Shown: positions 25,565 through 33,391 of the stretch, in pieces
Layout of the letters: every line of letters begins with the position of its first letter
Position numbering within the stretch: position 1 is the stretch's first letter
NCBI RefSeq assembly: GCF_900107115.1
Contig: NZ_FNOS01000004.1
Span: forward strand, 1-64,000
Source of the DNA: Salimicrobium album
GTDB lineage: Bacteria; Bacillota; Bacilli; Bacillales; Halobacillaceae
Direction: 5' to 3'
DNA length: 64,000 nt
Notes under the pieces: generated by a model
The model's input: only the letters and a program-made list of their open reading frames with translations
Told to the model about the DNA's origin: nothing
Databases searched by the model: none
Program-made: the position numbers and the translations under genes

Positions 25565-26263
25565 TTGGAACAAAACCAATGTTGTCATCACCAACATGGA
25601 CATGCAGAATGTATTCGTATTGTTCCCATTTTCAACCATCTGGAAGACTCACAAATGGATTTGATTGCCGAATCTGCCAAGACACTTCATCTACAAAAAG
25701 GGGAAATGTTATTCCGTGCAGGTGAGAAAGATGATACCTTATATATTATCAATTCAGGTAAGGCTCGGATTTACCGCTTATCGGATTCTGGAAAAGAACA
25801 ACTTGTTCGCATTTTAAATCCCGGTGATTTTACAGGTGAAGTCGCCATTTTCCAATCTGGAAGTATTCATGAGAACTATGCGGAAGCACTACAAAATACA
25901 TCCATTTGTTTAATTAAACGAGAGGATTTACAAGAGTATTTGGTGGAATATCCGCAGATCTCATTAAAAATACTGTCAGAAGTAACGATGCGTTTGAAGG
26001 ATTCTGAAAAACAAACCACACAAGTAGCGATTGAAAATGTAGAAACCCGCATTATATCCTTTTTAGCTGAGAATGTTGAAAAGGGAAGTGGCAATAGTCC
26101 AACGATTATCTTACCAATGTCCAAAAAGGATTTAGCCTCGTATCTTGGTACCACACCAGAAACAATCAGCCGTAAATTTACTACTCTAGAAGAACTTGGA
26201 TTGATTAAACAGTTACCGAAAAAGAAAATTAAAATAATGGATTTAGATCAATTGTTAAAATAA
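25565..26263 (+). CDS. Crp/Fnr-family regulator (Flp-like) with Cys/His-rich N-terminus
   Basis: 232 residues from a TTG preceded by AAAAGGAGAGG. The N-terminus (NQCCHHQHGHAEC, residues 4-16) is an unusual Cys/His cluster able to bind metal or an Fe-S centre. A cyclic-nucleotide-type beta-barrel follows (GEMLFRAGEKDDTLYIINSG, then GDFTGEVAIF), then a dimer helix and a winged helix with KKDLASYLGTTPETISRKF. The E-T-I-S-R recognition residues match those of FNR, which read TTGAT half sites. Two such sites stand before the ATPase and first HMA genes, so this gene very likely controls both. AT-rich like its module. Confidence 0.88.
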   Translation: MEQNQCCHHQHGHAECIRIVPIFNHLEDSQMDLIAESAKTLHLQKGEMLFRAGEKDDTLYIINSGKARIYRLSDSGKEQLVRILNPGDFTGEVAIFQSGSIHENYAEALQNTSICLIKREDLQEYLVEYPQISLKILSEVTMRLKDSEKQTTQVAIENVETRIISFLAENVEKGSGNSPTIILPMSKKDLASYLGTTPETISRKFTTLEELGLIKQLPKKKIKIMDLDQLLK

Positions 26264-26312
26264 TTTTAATATTCGAATATATTCCAATACTTACTTGAAG
26301 AACGTTTAGTTG

Positions 26313-26341
26313 TTGACGAAAAGCATCTCCTTTTGTATCCT
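26313..26341 (+). promoter_or_regulatory. Promoter of the cystine-type ABC operon
   Basis: TTGACG (26313-26318) and TATCCT (26336-26341) are separated by 17 bases, 45 bases before the substrate-binding protein ATG. Confidence 0.5.
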
Positions 26342-26386
26342 TATTAAACATACCATTTTACTAAGGATTAGAAGGGGCTGGACTAT

Positions 26387-27199
26387 ATGAAGAAAGTTTT
26401 CGGTTTTATATTTATTATTATTTTCATGGTGATCCTCAGCGCATGCGGATCAAATGGAGAAAGTGAGTCCTCTTCCGATGAACAGAGCGGAAGCGTGTGG
26501 GAAAGCATTCAGGAAGAAGGGGTACTTACGGTTGGTACGGAAGGGACGTATGCTCCATATACTTTCCACAACGAGGAAGATAAACTTACCGGGTATGATG
26601 TGGAAGTTGCGAAAGAAATAGGGAACAGACTCGGGGTCGAAGTGAATTTCGAGGAAACGAAATGGGACTCCATGTTTGCAGGACTGAACAATGAGCGTTT
26701 TGATATGATTGCCAACCAGGTCGGCATCAAACCGGACAGGGAGGAGAAGTATGCATTTTCCGAACCCTACACGTATACCTCTGCTGTCCTCGTAACTCAG
26801 GAGGACAATGAGGATATTCAAAGCTTTGAGGATCTGGAAGGCGTGACTTCCGCTCAGTCGCTGACCAGTAACTACGCGTCCATTGCCGAGAAGCACGGTG
26901 CGGAAATCGAAAGTGTCGAAGGATTTAATCCTGCGATGGAACTTCTGGCAAACGGCCGGGCAGACGCGACCGTGAACGATCGTTTATCCGTACTGGATTT
27001 CCTGAATACGAGAGGAGATAAGGCCGGAGTGAAAATTGCGGATCGCAAAGATGATGCTTCCGAAACAGCGATGATGTTCCGCCAGGGGAATGAAGAACTG
27101 GTGGAAGCGGTGAACGGAGCTCTTGAAGAAATGAAAGAAGACGGCACGCTGAAAGATATCTCCAACGAATGGTTCGATGAAGATGTTTCTGTTCAATAG
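26387..27199 (+). CDS. tcyA: Amino-acid (cystine-type) ABC transporter substrate-binding lipoprotein
   Basis: 270 residues. The lipoprotein signal MKKVFGFIFIIIFMVILSAC has its lipobox LSAC with Cys20. The binding domain follows (GVLTVGTEGTYAPYTFHNEE, LTGYDVEVAKEIGNRLGVEV, KWDSMFAGLNNERFDMIANQ, and a C-terminal EMKEDGTLKDISNEWF). The pattern closely follows Bacillus subtilis TcyA (YckK), so L-cystine is the most likely ligand; other polar amino acids remain possible. It overlaps the permease gene by 23 bases and is host-like in GC. Confidence 0.9.
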   Translation: MKKVFGFIFIIIFMVILSACGSNGESESSSDEQSGSVWESIQEEGVLTVGTEGTYAPYTFHNEEDKLTGYDVEVAKEIGNRLGVEVNFEETKWDSMFAGLNNERFDMIANQVGIKPDREEKYAFSEPYTYTSAVLVTQEDNEDIQSFEDLEGVTSAQSLTSNYASIAEKHGAEIESVEGFNPAMELLANGRADATVNDRLSVLDFLNTRGDKAGVKIADRKDDASETAMMFRQGNEELVEAVNGALEEMKEDGTLKDISNEWFDEDVSVQ

Positions 27200-27887
27200 T
27201 TTTCTCTGGCTGAGTTCGGATAATATAGAAATACTGAAGGAGTCGTTCCTGCCACTGATGCGGGGAGTGCTTACTTATACGATTCCTCTGTCCCTGCTGT
27301 CATTTTTTATAGGGCTGGTTCTTGCGATTGTTACGGCACTGAGCCGTCTGTCAGGTATAGCTTTACTGTCGGGAACGGCGCGGGTGTATGTATCCATCAT
27401 CCGCGGAACGCCGCTTCTCGTTCAGTTATTCATCGTCTATTTCGGTCTCGGTAATCTCGGGGTGGAATTCTTGAAATTCGAACCGTTCACCGGCGCACTG
27501 ATCGCTTTTTCCCTGAACACGGGTGCTTACGCTTCCGAAACGATCCGGGCATCGATTCTTTCCGTGAACAAAGGTCAGTGGGAGGCGGCCTCGTCCATCG
27601 GAATGTCCTACATGCAGTCGCTTAGGCGGGTGATTCTGCCACAGGCGGCCCGCGTTTCGATACCGCCGCTTTCCAATTCGTTCATCGGCCTCGTGAAAGA
27701 GACGTCACTCGCTTCGACGATTCTTGTGAGCGAAATGTTCCGGAAAGCTCAGGAAATCGTCGCGACCACTTACACACCGCTTCTGCTGTATATCGAAGCG
27801 GCAGCTATTTACTGGGCGATCTGTTTCGTCCTGTCCCTTATTCAGGGTGGAATCGAAAATAAAATGAACCGTTATGTGAATACGTGA
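27177..27887 (+). CDS. tcyB: Amino-acid (cystine-type) ABC transporter permease
   Basis: 236 residues, about five membrane helices of the HisM/GlnP type. The N-terminal [20 protein letters not shown] segment and the [19 protein letters not shown] block are typical. The EAA loop that contacts the ATPase reads [20 protein letters not shown] (near residue 138-157). It overlaps the end of tcyA, so translation is probably coupled. Two ATGs (27177, 27183) are possible starts. Confidence 0.92.
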   Translation: MKMFLFNSFLWLSSDNIEILKESFLPLMRGVLTYTIPLSLLSFFIGLVLAIVTALSRLSGIALLSGTARVYVSIIRGTPLLVQLFIVYFGLGNLGVEFLKFEPFTGALIAFSLNTGAYASETIRASILSVNKGQWEAASSIGMSYMQSLRRVILPQAARVSIPPLSNSFIGLVKETSLASTILVSEMFRKAQEIVATTYTPLLLYIEAAAIYWAICFVLSLIQGGIENKMNRYVNT

Positions 27888-27897
27888 GGAGATTTTT

Positions 27898-28635
27898 ATG
27901 ATTACAGCAACAGATATATCAAAACGTTTCGGAGACTTAGAAGTACTGAAACAAATAAATATGGAAGTGGGCACAGGGAAAGTCGTCGTCATCATCGGGC
28001 CGTCCGGTTCCGGAAAAACGACCCTCCTGCGGTGCCTGAACCTGCTGGAACAGCCGGAGTACGGAAGTCTTACCATAGATACGCAGACGATAGAATTCCG
28101 TGATAAAATTTCCAAGCACAAAGTCCGGAACTTCCGCAGACTGTCGGGGATGGTTTTTCAGACGTATAATCTTTTCCCTCATTTCACTGCCATCGAAAAT
28201 GTGATGGAAGGGCCCGTAATTGTCCAGAAAGTGAAAAAAACGGAAGCGAGACAGAAAGCGGAAGGGATTTTGGCTAAGGTTGGGCTGAAAGAGAAAGCAG
28301 ATACGTACCCGTACCAGTTATCCGGTGGTCAGCAGCAGCGTGTCGGGATTGCAAGGGCAATGGCCATCGATCCGAAAGTGATGCTTTTCGATGAGCCTAC
28401 CTCCGCTCTTGACCCCGAGCTCATAGGAGAAGTGCTGCAAGTCATGAAGCAGCTGGCAGAAGAAGGACGTACTATGGTCGTCGTCACCCACGAAATGAAT
28501 TTTGCGAAAGAAGTGGCGGATGAAGTTATTTTTATGGATGAAGGGGCGGTCGTGGAGAGAGGGACACCCCTTGAAGTGTTCGAACAGCCGAAAGAGGAGC
28601 GGACGAAACGGTTTCTCAATCTGCTGAAAGAGTAA
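27898..28635 (+). CDS. tcyC: Amino-acid (cystine-type) ABC transporter ATP-binding protein
   Basis: 245 residues. Walker [22 protein letters not shown]-loop [12 protein letters not shown], signature [18 protein letters not shown], Walker [15 protein letters not shown] and the switch His in VVTHEMNF are all intact. It powers the permease encoded 10 bases upstream; AGGAGA precedes the ATG. It closes the operon, followed by a hairpin. Confidence 0.95.
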   Translation: MITATDISKRFGDLEVLKQINMEVGTGKVVVIIGPSGSGKTTLLRCLNLLEQPEYGSLTIDTQTIEFRDKISKHKVRNFRRLSGMVFQTYNLFPHFTAIENVMEGPVIVQKVKKTEARQKAEGILAKVGLKEKADTYPYQLSGGQQQRVGIARAMAIDPKVMLFDEPTSALDPELIGEVLQVMKQLAEEGRTMVVVTHEMNFAKEVADEVIFMDEGAVVERGTPLEVFEQPKEERTKRFLNLLKE

Positions 28636-28645
28636 AGAGCTTAGT

Positions 28646-28676
28646 TAACAGCACCTCTGCCTCAGGGGTGCTGTTA
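28646..28676 (+). terminator. Hairpin terminator after tcyC
   Basis: TAACAGCACC and GGTGCTGTTA form a perfect 10-bp stem. The T tail is short (ATTTG). Confidence 0.65.
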
Positions 28677-28760
28677 ATTTGAAAATAAATAAATCGAAAT
28701 TTTTAGAGAAGGAAGAGACAATGGAACAGAAACTATTTTATAAAAGAGGAGTGCGTACGT

Positions 28761-29063
28761 ATGACTTATATTCTTCAGATGGATTTTGACATAGACGGTC
28801 CGTTCGGCGAGGAGATGGCCGAAGGTTTTGCCGGGATGGCCGAGAGTATTAATGAAGAAAAAGGATTTCTATGGAAGGTATGGACCGAGAATCCGGACAC
28901 GCAGGAAGCCGGTGGAATTTATGCTTTTGAGACGAAAGAAGCGGCGGAAGCCTATCTGGAAAAGCATTCCGCAAGGCTTGAAGAGTTCGGCATCACCGGT
29001 ATCCGTTCGAAACTGTTCCGGATGAACGAAACACTTACGAAGATTAACCACGGAACTGCGTGA
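28761..29063 (+). CDS. YdhR-type putative monooxygenase (ABM-like dimer)
   Basis: 100 residues. It starts MTYILQMDFDIDGPFGEEMA, with EKGFLWKVWTENPDTQEAGG and YAFETKEAAEAYLEKHSARL, the usual pattern of the YdhR family of small ferredoxin-like dimers related to antibiotic-biosynthesis monooxygenases. Its substrate is unknown. GAGGAG lies before the ATG. It stands alone between terminators. Confidence 0.85.
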   Translation: MTYILQMDFDIDGPFGEEMAEGFAGMAESINEEKGFLWKVWTENPDTQEAGGIYAFETKEAAEAYLEKHSARLEEFGITGIRSKLFRMNETLTKINHGTA

Positions 29064-29072
29064 TTCTTAACG

Positions 29073-29117
29073 ATTGCAATGGAGCCGTCATGACCGGTTT
29101 CCGTTGCAATTTTTTTG
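29073..29117 (+). terminator. Terminator after ydhR-like gene
   Basis: ATTGCAATGGA pairs with TTCCGTTGCAAT around a 13-base loop, followed by TTTTTTT. Confidence 0.75.
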
Positions 29118-29126
29118 ATTTTTTTA

Positions 29127-29245
29127 TTTTCGTGACGTTCGGGGCCTTTTTGTGCCGGTGAACGGCACGCAAATGACCGAATCGTTCCCTTCAGGAGACA
29201 ATCGACTGCCCGGAAGTAAGGATTCAAGGCTAATCCTGCCCTTCG
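29127..29245 (+). repeat. Structured intergenic repeat element, copy C (with inverted head)
   Basis: It contains GTGAACGGCACGCAAATGA, then TCGTTCCCTTCAGGAG, ACAATCGACTG and a hairpin GAAGTAAGGATT / AATCCTGCCCTTC. The block order is that of copy A at 22039. TTTTCGTGACGTTC at 29127-29140 is an inverted copy of the head motif. Confidence 0.55.
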
Positions 29246-29340
29246 CAACCCTCGGAAGTGGCCCAGTGTAACGAAAGCCTGGAGTGATTCGTTAATTTGC
29301 AGTTTTTTTGTTTGTATTTGCTGAATGCTCCCTTGTCACT

Positions 29341-29385
29341 CGTGAACGCCACGAAAAAGACTGATTCGTCCGTTTCCACAGAAAA
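29341..29385 (+). repeat. Structured repeat, partial copy D (head only)
   Basis: CGTGAACGCCACGAAAAAGA followed by CTGATTCGTCCGTTTCCAC repeats the head of copies A-C. The rest of the 29246-29480 gap holds nothing else recognisable beyond an AACGAA / TTCGTT hairpin near 29270-29293. Confidence 0.45.
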
Positions 29386-29483
29386 AATTCACCGGGTATT
29401 GTCCCCAGTTTAGGTGACATATAAAACCAATATCAGATTTCAAAAGACACAACCGTTATTTTCAGAAAATTTGAATTTAAGTA

Positions 29484-29543
29484 TTGTAAAACGCTTTCAA
29501 ATATATTAGTATGAACTAAATCGATTTACTAAATCGGTTTAGT
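29484..29543 (+). promoter_or_regulatory. Promoter of the KDG/RuMP operon with cre site and tandem LacI operators
   Basis: TTGTAA (29484-29489) and TAGTAT (29507-29512) are 17 bases apart. Read on the minus strand, TGAAAGCGTTTTAC (29486-29499) matches the CcpA cre consensus with one mismatch and overlaps the -35. TAAATCGATTTA (29517-29528) and ACTAAATCGGTTTAGT (29528-29543) are CG-centred palindromes over the predicted transcription start, typical LacI-family operators. Confidence 0.7.
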
Positions 29544-29584
29544 CGATTGGTAAACTACTTTGAATGACAGGAAGAGGAATGAAA

Positions 29585-30586
29585 ATGAAGCGAGTAACTA
29601 TGGCTGACGTAGCACAGAAAGCGAATGTATCCAAAAGCACCGTTTCTCAATTTTTAAATCAGAGATACGAATTCATGGGTGTTAAAACAAAGCAGCGTAT
29701 CGAGAAAGCGATAGAAGAATTAGGTTACCAGCCTAATATGATTGCACGTTCTCTAAAGCAAAAATCGTCTACGACAGTAGGGGTGATAGTAGCAAATATC
29801 TCACACGAATTTTCGACCCGAATTATTCAAGTGATTGAGCATAGTCTGCACCAGTTAAATTATCATGTCATTGTATGTAACGCTGAAGATAATCCTGAAA
29901 AGGAAAAGAAATACATTGATATGCTATTAGCTAAGCAGGTGGATGGTTTAATAATTTTTCCTACAAGTACAAATGTGAATGTATATAACGAGTTGAATGT
30001 CCAGGATTTTCCGCTTGTTTTTATTGATCGGTTCGTACCGGAAGTCGAGGTGCCTACGATTATGCTCGATAATAAGCAAGCTTTATGTTTAGCAGTGAAG
30101 GAACTGGACCGTGCTGGATATGAAAGGGTAGGCATTCTTACTAATTCCACCATCTTTAACGTGGCTCCTAGAGTCGAAAGGATTGAAGGATTTAAACAAG
30201 CCTGTCGGAAGTACGGCCTGCCAGTTGATGAAACCTTCATTAGAGGAGTGGAAACGGGGAAAATGACTGAAGAACTTAGAGGTATTTTTCAAAGTCATGA
30301 ACCTCCGGAGGCTCTGGTTGCCGGGAACGATCTGGTTCTTATGGATATATTAAAGTATGCGAGAGATCATCACCTTCGTATTCCTGACGACTTAGCAATT
30401 ATAGCTGTGGATGACGTTTCCTTTTCTTCTATATATAACCCTGCAATTACGACTATTGCTCAACCAATAGAAAAAATGGGAGAAAAAGCATCTGAAATAC
30501 TTATTGAAAAGATCCTCGGTAATAAAAATATAGAAAAAGATATTATACGCTTTCCAGCAGCTTTGGTTAAGCGAAGTTCATGTTAG
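29585..30586 (+). CDS. LacI-family transcriptional repressor (KdgR-like) of the following operon
   Basis: About 333 residues from the ATG at 29585, spaced from GGAAGAGG. The LacI helix-turn-helix is VTMADVAQKANVSKSTVSQF with hinge helix MIARSLKQ. A periplasmic-binding-type effector domain follows (TVGVIVANISHEFSTRII, VDGLIIFPTS, PPEALVAGNDLVLMDILKYA, then AIIAVDDVSFSSIYNPAITT). It sits first in the operon with paired operators over the promoter, so autoregulation is likely. The inducer is probably a sugar acid or its phosphate from the pathway. AT-rich like all genes to 36.9 kb. Confidence 0.88.
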   Translation: MKRVTMADVAQKANVSKSTVSQFLNQRYEFMGVKTKQRIEKAIEELGYQPNMIARSLKQKSSTTVGVIVANISHEFSTRIIQVIEHSLHQLNYHVIVCNAEDNPEKEKKYIDMLLAKQVDGLIIFPTSTNVNVYNELNVQDFPLVFIDRFVPEVEVPTIMLDNKQALCLAVKELDRAGYERVGILTNSTIFNVAPRVERIEGFKQACRKYGLPVDETFIRGVETGKMTEELRGIFQSHEPPEALVAGNDLVLMDILKYARDHHLRIPDDLAIIAVDDVSFSSIYNPAITTIAQPIEKMGEKASEILIEKILGNKNIEKDIIRFPAALVKRSSC

Positions 30587-30597
30587 GAGTGATATTA

Positions 30598-31149
30598 ATG
30601 CAAGACATAATGCGAACAGTAAGTGAAGAAGTCATGGAAGTGCTTGAAGAGGTTTCTGAAGAGGAAGCGAAAAAAATAGCTTCTCATCTTCATGAAGCTG
30701 ATCGTATATTTATAGCAGGAAATGGAAGGTCGGGTCTTGCAGGAAAAATGTTTGCCATGAGACTAATGCATGTTGGTTATGAAGTATACGTGGTCGGTGA
30801 AACTATCACTCCCAGCATTACAGGGGGAGATATATTTTTGGTTATATCGGGGTCCGGTAATACAAAGTCCCTTGTGGATCTTGCTGAAAAAGCAGGCGGG
30901 GCAGGGGCACATGTGTTAGCTGTGACTACAGATGAAGAATCAAAATTAGGAGCAATTGCCTTGGATACTTTAGTAATTCCTGCAGTTACAAAAAATGATG
31001 GTTCAAAAAAAACCACTATTCAGCCTTTAGGAAGTCAGTTTGATCAAAGTGCGCACCTTTTACTGGACAGTTTAATCGTTTATATGACGAAATATTTTGC
31101 TGAAGATGATGAGAACTCATGGAAAGGAAAACACGCTAATTTGGAGTGA
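30598..31149 (+). CDS. hxlB: 6-phospho-3-hexuloisomerase-like SIS protein (PHI)
   Basis: About 183 residues from the ATG at 30598 (AGGAGTGAT upstream). A single SIS domain: IFIAGNGRSGLAGKMFAMRL, VVGETITPSITGGDIFLVIS, GSGNTKSLVDLAEKA and the C-terminal LGSQFDQSAHLLLDSLIVYM. This matches 6-phospho-3-hexuloisomerase, which converts hexulose-6-phosphate to fructose-6-phosphate. Its partner synthase is encoded at the far end of the same operon, an unusual separation since hxlA and hxlB are usually adjacent. Its true substrate here may differ. Confidence 0.82.
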   Translation: MQDIMRTVSEEVMEVLEEVSEEEAKKIASHLHEADRIFIAGNGRSGLAGKMFAMRLMHVGYEVYVVGETITPSITGGDIFLVISGSGNTKSLVDLAEKAGGAGAHVLAVTTDEESKLGAIALDTLVIPAVTKNDGSKKTTIQPLGSQFDQSAHLLLDSLIVYMTKYFAEDDENSWKGKHANLE

Positions 31150-31160
31150 GGAGGGATTGA

Positions 31161-31784
31161 ATGTCTGTAAAACAAGTGATGGATGGCAGGATTGTGGCGG
31201 TTATCCGCCATTCTAAAGTAGACAACATCATATCGATTATCGAAAAATTATCTGAAGGAGGTATTCATACAATCGAGGTTACGGCAGAAACAAAAGACTT
31301 CAGGAGCATACTTGAAAAAGCAGTGAATCATTTTGAAGGTACAAAAACAATGATTGGAGCTGGAACTGTAAATACAGTACGAGCAGCTAAAGAAGCATTG
31401 GAAGCCGGAGCGGATTTTATAGTTTCTCCAGCCTTGAACGAAGAAGTAGTGAAGTTCGTTAAAGGAAAAAATGGAGTGATGGTTCCAGGAGTAATGACGC
31501 CTACAGAAATTATGAATGCTTATCACTTGGGTGCTGATATGGTGAAAATATTCCCGGCCGGTGTGATGGGGGCATCTTACATCAAAAGTATACAGGTTCC
31601 CTTGCCAGAGATGCCAATCATGGTCACCGGTGGTATAAATGAAAAAAATATGAAAGATTTTTTTGAAGCCGGAGCAGATGTAGTAGGGTTAGGCAGTGAA
31701 CTGGTAGATGCAAAAAATATAACTGAAAAAACACTACAGGAAATAAAGGAAAAAGCTGAAAAAGTAATGAAAACAATTAAATGA
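31161..31784 (+). CDS. eda: KDPG / 4-hydroxy-2-oxoglutarate aldolase
   Basis: 207 residues, the usual size of class I KDPG aldolases. It cleaves 2-keto-3-deoxy-6-phosphogluconate to pyruvate and glyceraldehyde-3-phosphate. Visible motifs: GGIHTIEVTAET (general-base Glu), IGAGTVNTVRAAKEALEAGA, DFIVSPALNEEVVKF and GADMVKIFPAGVMG (Schiff-base Lys). GAGGAGGG precedes the ATG. Together with the KDG-type kinase at 35.3 kb it forms a complete KDG to central-metabolism route. Confidence 0.9.
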   Translation: MSVKQVMDGRIVAVIRHSKVDNIISIIEKLSEGGIHTIEVTAETKDFRSILEKAVNHFEGTKTMIGAGTVNTVRAAKEALEAGADFIVSPALNEEVVKFVKGKNGVMVPGVMTPTEIMNAYHLGADMVKIFPAGVMGASYIKSIQVPLPEMPIMVTGGINEKNMKDFFEAGADVVGLGSELVDAKNITEKTLQEIKEKAEKVMKTIK

Positions 31785-31801
31785 TCAGGAGGATTCTAAA
31801 T

Positions 31802-32842
31802 ATGAAAAAATTATTCGGAATTATTTTACTTGTTGTTGTTTTTGTTTTGAGTGCTTGTGGCAATTCTTCAGAAGAAGGAAGCGGTGGGGAAGGTAGTGAA
31901 GACCCTCTGAAGATAGTTGCTGCTCATAACCAGACAGATCCGGAAAACCCTTACCAGAAAGGTTTGTTAGCTTTTAAAGATTCAGTGGAAGAAAAATCTG
32001 ATGGAAATATAGAAGTGGAAGTACACGCAGGTACAATCGGTACCAGTGAAACTGAACTTGTAGAGAAACTTCAAACTGGGGCTGCAGATGTAGTGTTGGT
32101 TTCTCCGGGTTTTATGACTTCCAGTGGTATAGATCAGGTGGATCTGTTTGCCTTCCCTTACCTTTTTGAAAGCTATGAACATTGGGAGAAAACTGTACAG
32201 GGGGAAGTAGGAGACGAAATGGCACAAATCATTAATGAAGAATCAAACAATGATTTCCGGATGCTTGGTTACTGGACAGCAGGAGTCCGTCACTATTACG
32301 GAGACGAACCACTTCAGAAAATGTCGGACCTTGAAGGTAAAAAAATCCGCACACAAACTTCTGGAGTAGTTGCGAATTTCTGGGAAGAAACGGGCGCAGT
32401 ACCTTCATCTGTTGCGTGGGGGGAATTGTATCAAGCGCTGCAGCAGGATGTCGTAGATGCTGCTGAAAACGCTTACCCTTACTTTGTACAACAAGACCAT
32501 CATCAAACACCGAACGGGAAATATATTACAGAAACTGGTCACGATTATACTACCCGTTTCCTTATGATAAGTGGGGACACGTATGACAATCTCACTGATG
32601 AGCAGAAAGAAATAATCGATAAGGCTTCTGAAGCTTCCGTAGAAGCTGAGTGGGAAGAACTGCACGCCCAGGAAGAAGAATATAAACAACAGGCGATTGA
32701 CGATGGAGCCGAAGTTAATCAGATCGATCGTCAGCCATTCATTGATCTTGCTAAACCTATTCAGGACAAAGTAGCAGAGAAAATTGGCGTAACAGACTTG
32801 CTTAAGAAAATCAGGGAAATAGGAGACTCAGTCGAAGAATAA
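31802..32842 (+). CDS. dctP: TRAP transporter substrate-binding lipoprotein (DctP)
   Basis: About 346 residues from the ATG at 31802 (AGGAGG upstream; the ATG at 31781 is poorly placed). The lipoprotein signal MKKLFGIILLVVVFVLSACG has an LSAC lipobox. The DctP fold shows ELVEKLQTGAADVVLVSPGF, LFAFPYLFESYEHWEKTV, GKKIRTQTSGVVANFWEETG and AVPSSVAWGELYQALQQDVVDAAE (in part). The conserved Arg in KKIRT would bind a carboxylate, so the ligand is an organic acid or sugar acid, in keeping with the KDG enzymes. A hairpin between it and dctQ may lower downstream expression. Confidence 0.9.
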   Translation: MKKLFGIILLVVVFVLSACGNSSEEGSGGEGSEDPLKIVAAHNQTDPENPYQKGLLAFKDSVEEKSDGNIEVEVHAGTIGTSETELVEKLQTGAADVVLVSPGFMTSSGIDQVDLFAFPYLFESYEHWEKTVQGEVGDEMAQIINEESNNDFRMLGYWTAGVRHYYGDEPLQKMSDLEGKKIRTQTSGVVANFWEETGAVPSSVAWGELYQALQQDVVDAAENAYPYFVQQDHHQTPNGKYITETGHDYTTRFLMISGDTYDNLTDEQKEIIDKASEASVEAEWEELHAQEEEYKQQAIDDGAEVNQIDRQPFIDLAKPIQDKVAEKIGVTDLLKKIREIGDSVEE

Positions 32843-32843
32843 T

Positions 32844-32875
32844 AACAGTGGGGGCAATCCGCGTGCCCCTGTTTT
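32844..32875 (+). terminator. Intra-operon hairpin between dctP and dctQ
   Basis: AACAGTGGGGGC pairs with GTGCCCCTGTT around AATCCGC, followed by TTTGTT. Likely a partial terminator or mRNA stabiliser giving more binding protein than permease. Confidence 0.6.
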
Positions 32876-32893
32876 GTTCAGGAGGGAAGAGAG

Positions 32894-33391
32894 ATGGCTA
32901 AAGCTGTTCATATTATTGAAAGAATTCAGACGGCAGTTGGACTATTGTTTCTCAGTTTGTTCTTCGGGGTTCTTCTATATCAAATTATAACGAGACATCT
33001 GGGCATCTCTGTCATATGGACAGAGGAACTGGCGAGTTATTCTTTTGTATGGTCGGTGTTTATGGGGGCTGCAGTGATGGTTAATCGGAAAGAACATTTT
33101 AGTTTCGATATGCTCGTTAAAAAGTTGAAGGGAAAATCATTACTTGTACTTTTAATGGTGAATGACTTCATTCTGCTTATTTTTAACAGTGCTCTGTTCG
33201 TGTATGGAATTAAAGTTGTTACGGAGTTCTGGGGGAATCAGTGGGTAGCTTTACCATTTATGAAAATGGGCTACGTTTGGATTGCTGTTCCGATCATGGC
33301 TGGGACGATGATTATTTATACCCTGCATCATGTTGTTATCAGATTTCAAAGTGTGTCGAAAGAGGGGGTAGAAACATGGGCATCTTCCTAG
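32894..33391 (+). CDS. dctQ: TRAP transporter small membrane subunit (DctQ)
   Basis: 165 residues with four hydrophobic helices. The family motif WTEELASYSFVWSVFMGAAV (near residue 41-60), preceded by the RHLGISVIW stretch, is clear, as is the conserved basic-aromatic segment NRKEHFSFDML. It joins DctM to form the Na+-dependent import channel fed by DctP. AGGAGGG precedes the ATG. Its end overlaps the dctM start by 16 bases. Confidence 0.88.
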   Translation: MAKAVHIIERIQTAVGLLFLSLFFGVLLYQIITRHLGISVIWTEELASYSFVWSVFMGAAVMVNRKEHFSFDMLVKKLKGKSLLVLLMVNDFILLIFNSALFVYGIKVVTEFWGNQWVALPFMKMGYVWIAVPIMAGTMIIYTLHHVVIRFQSVSKEGVETWASS

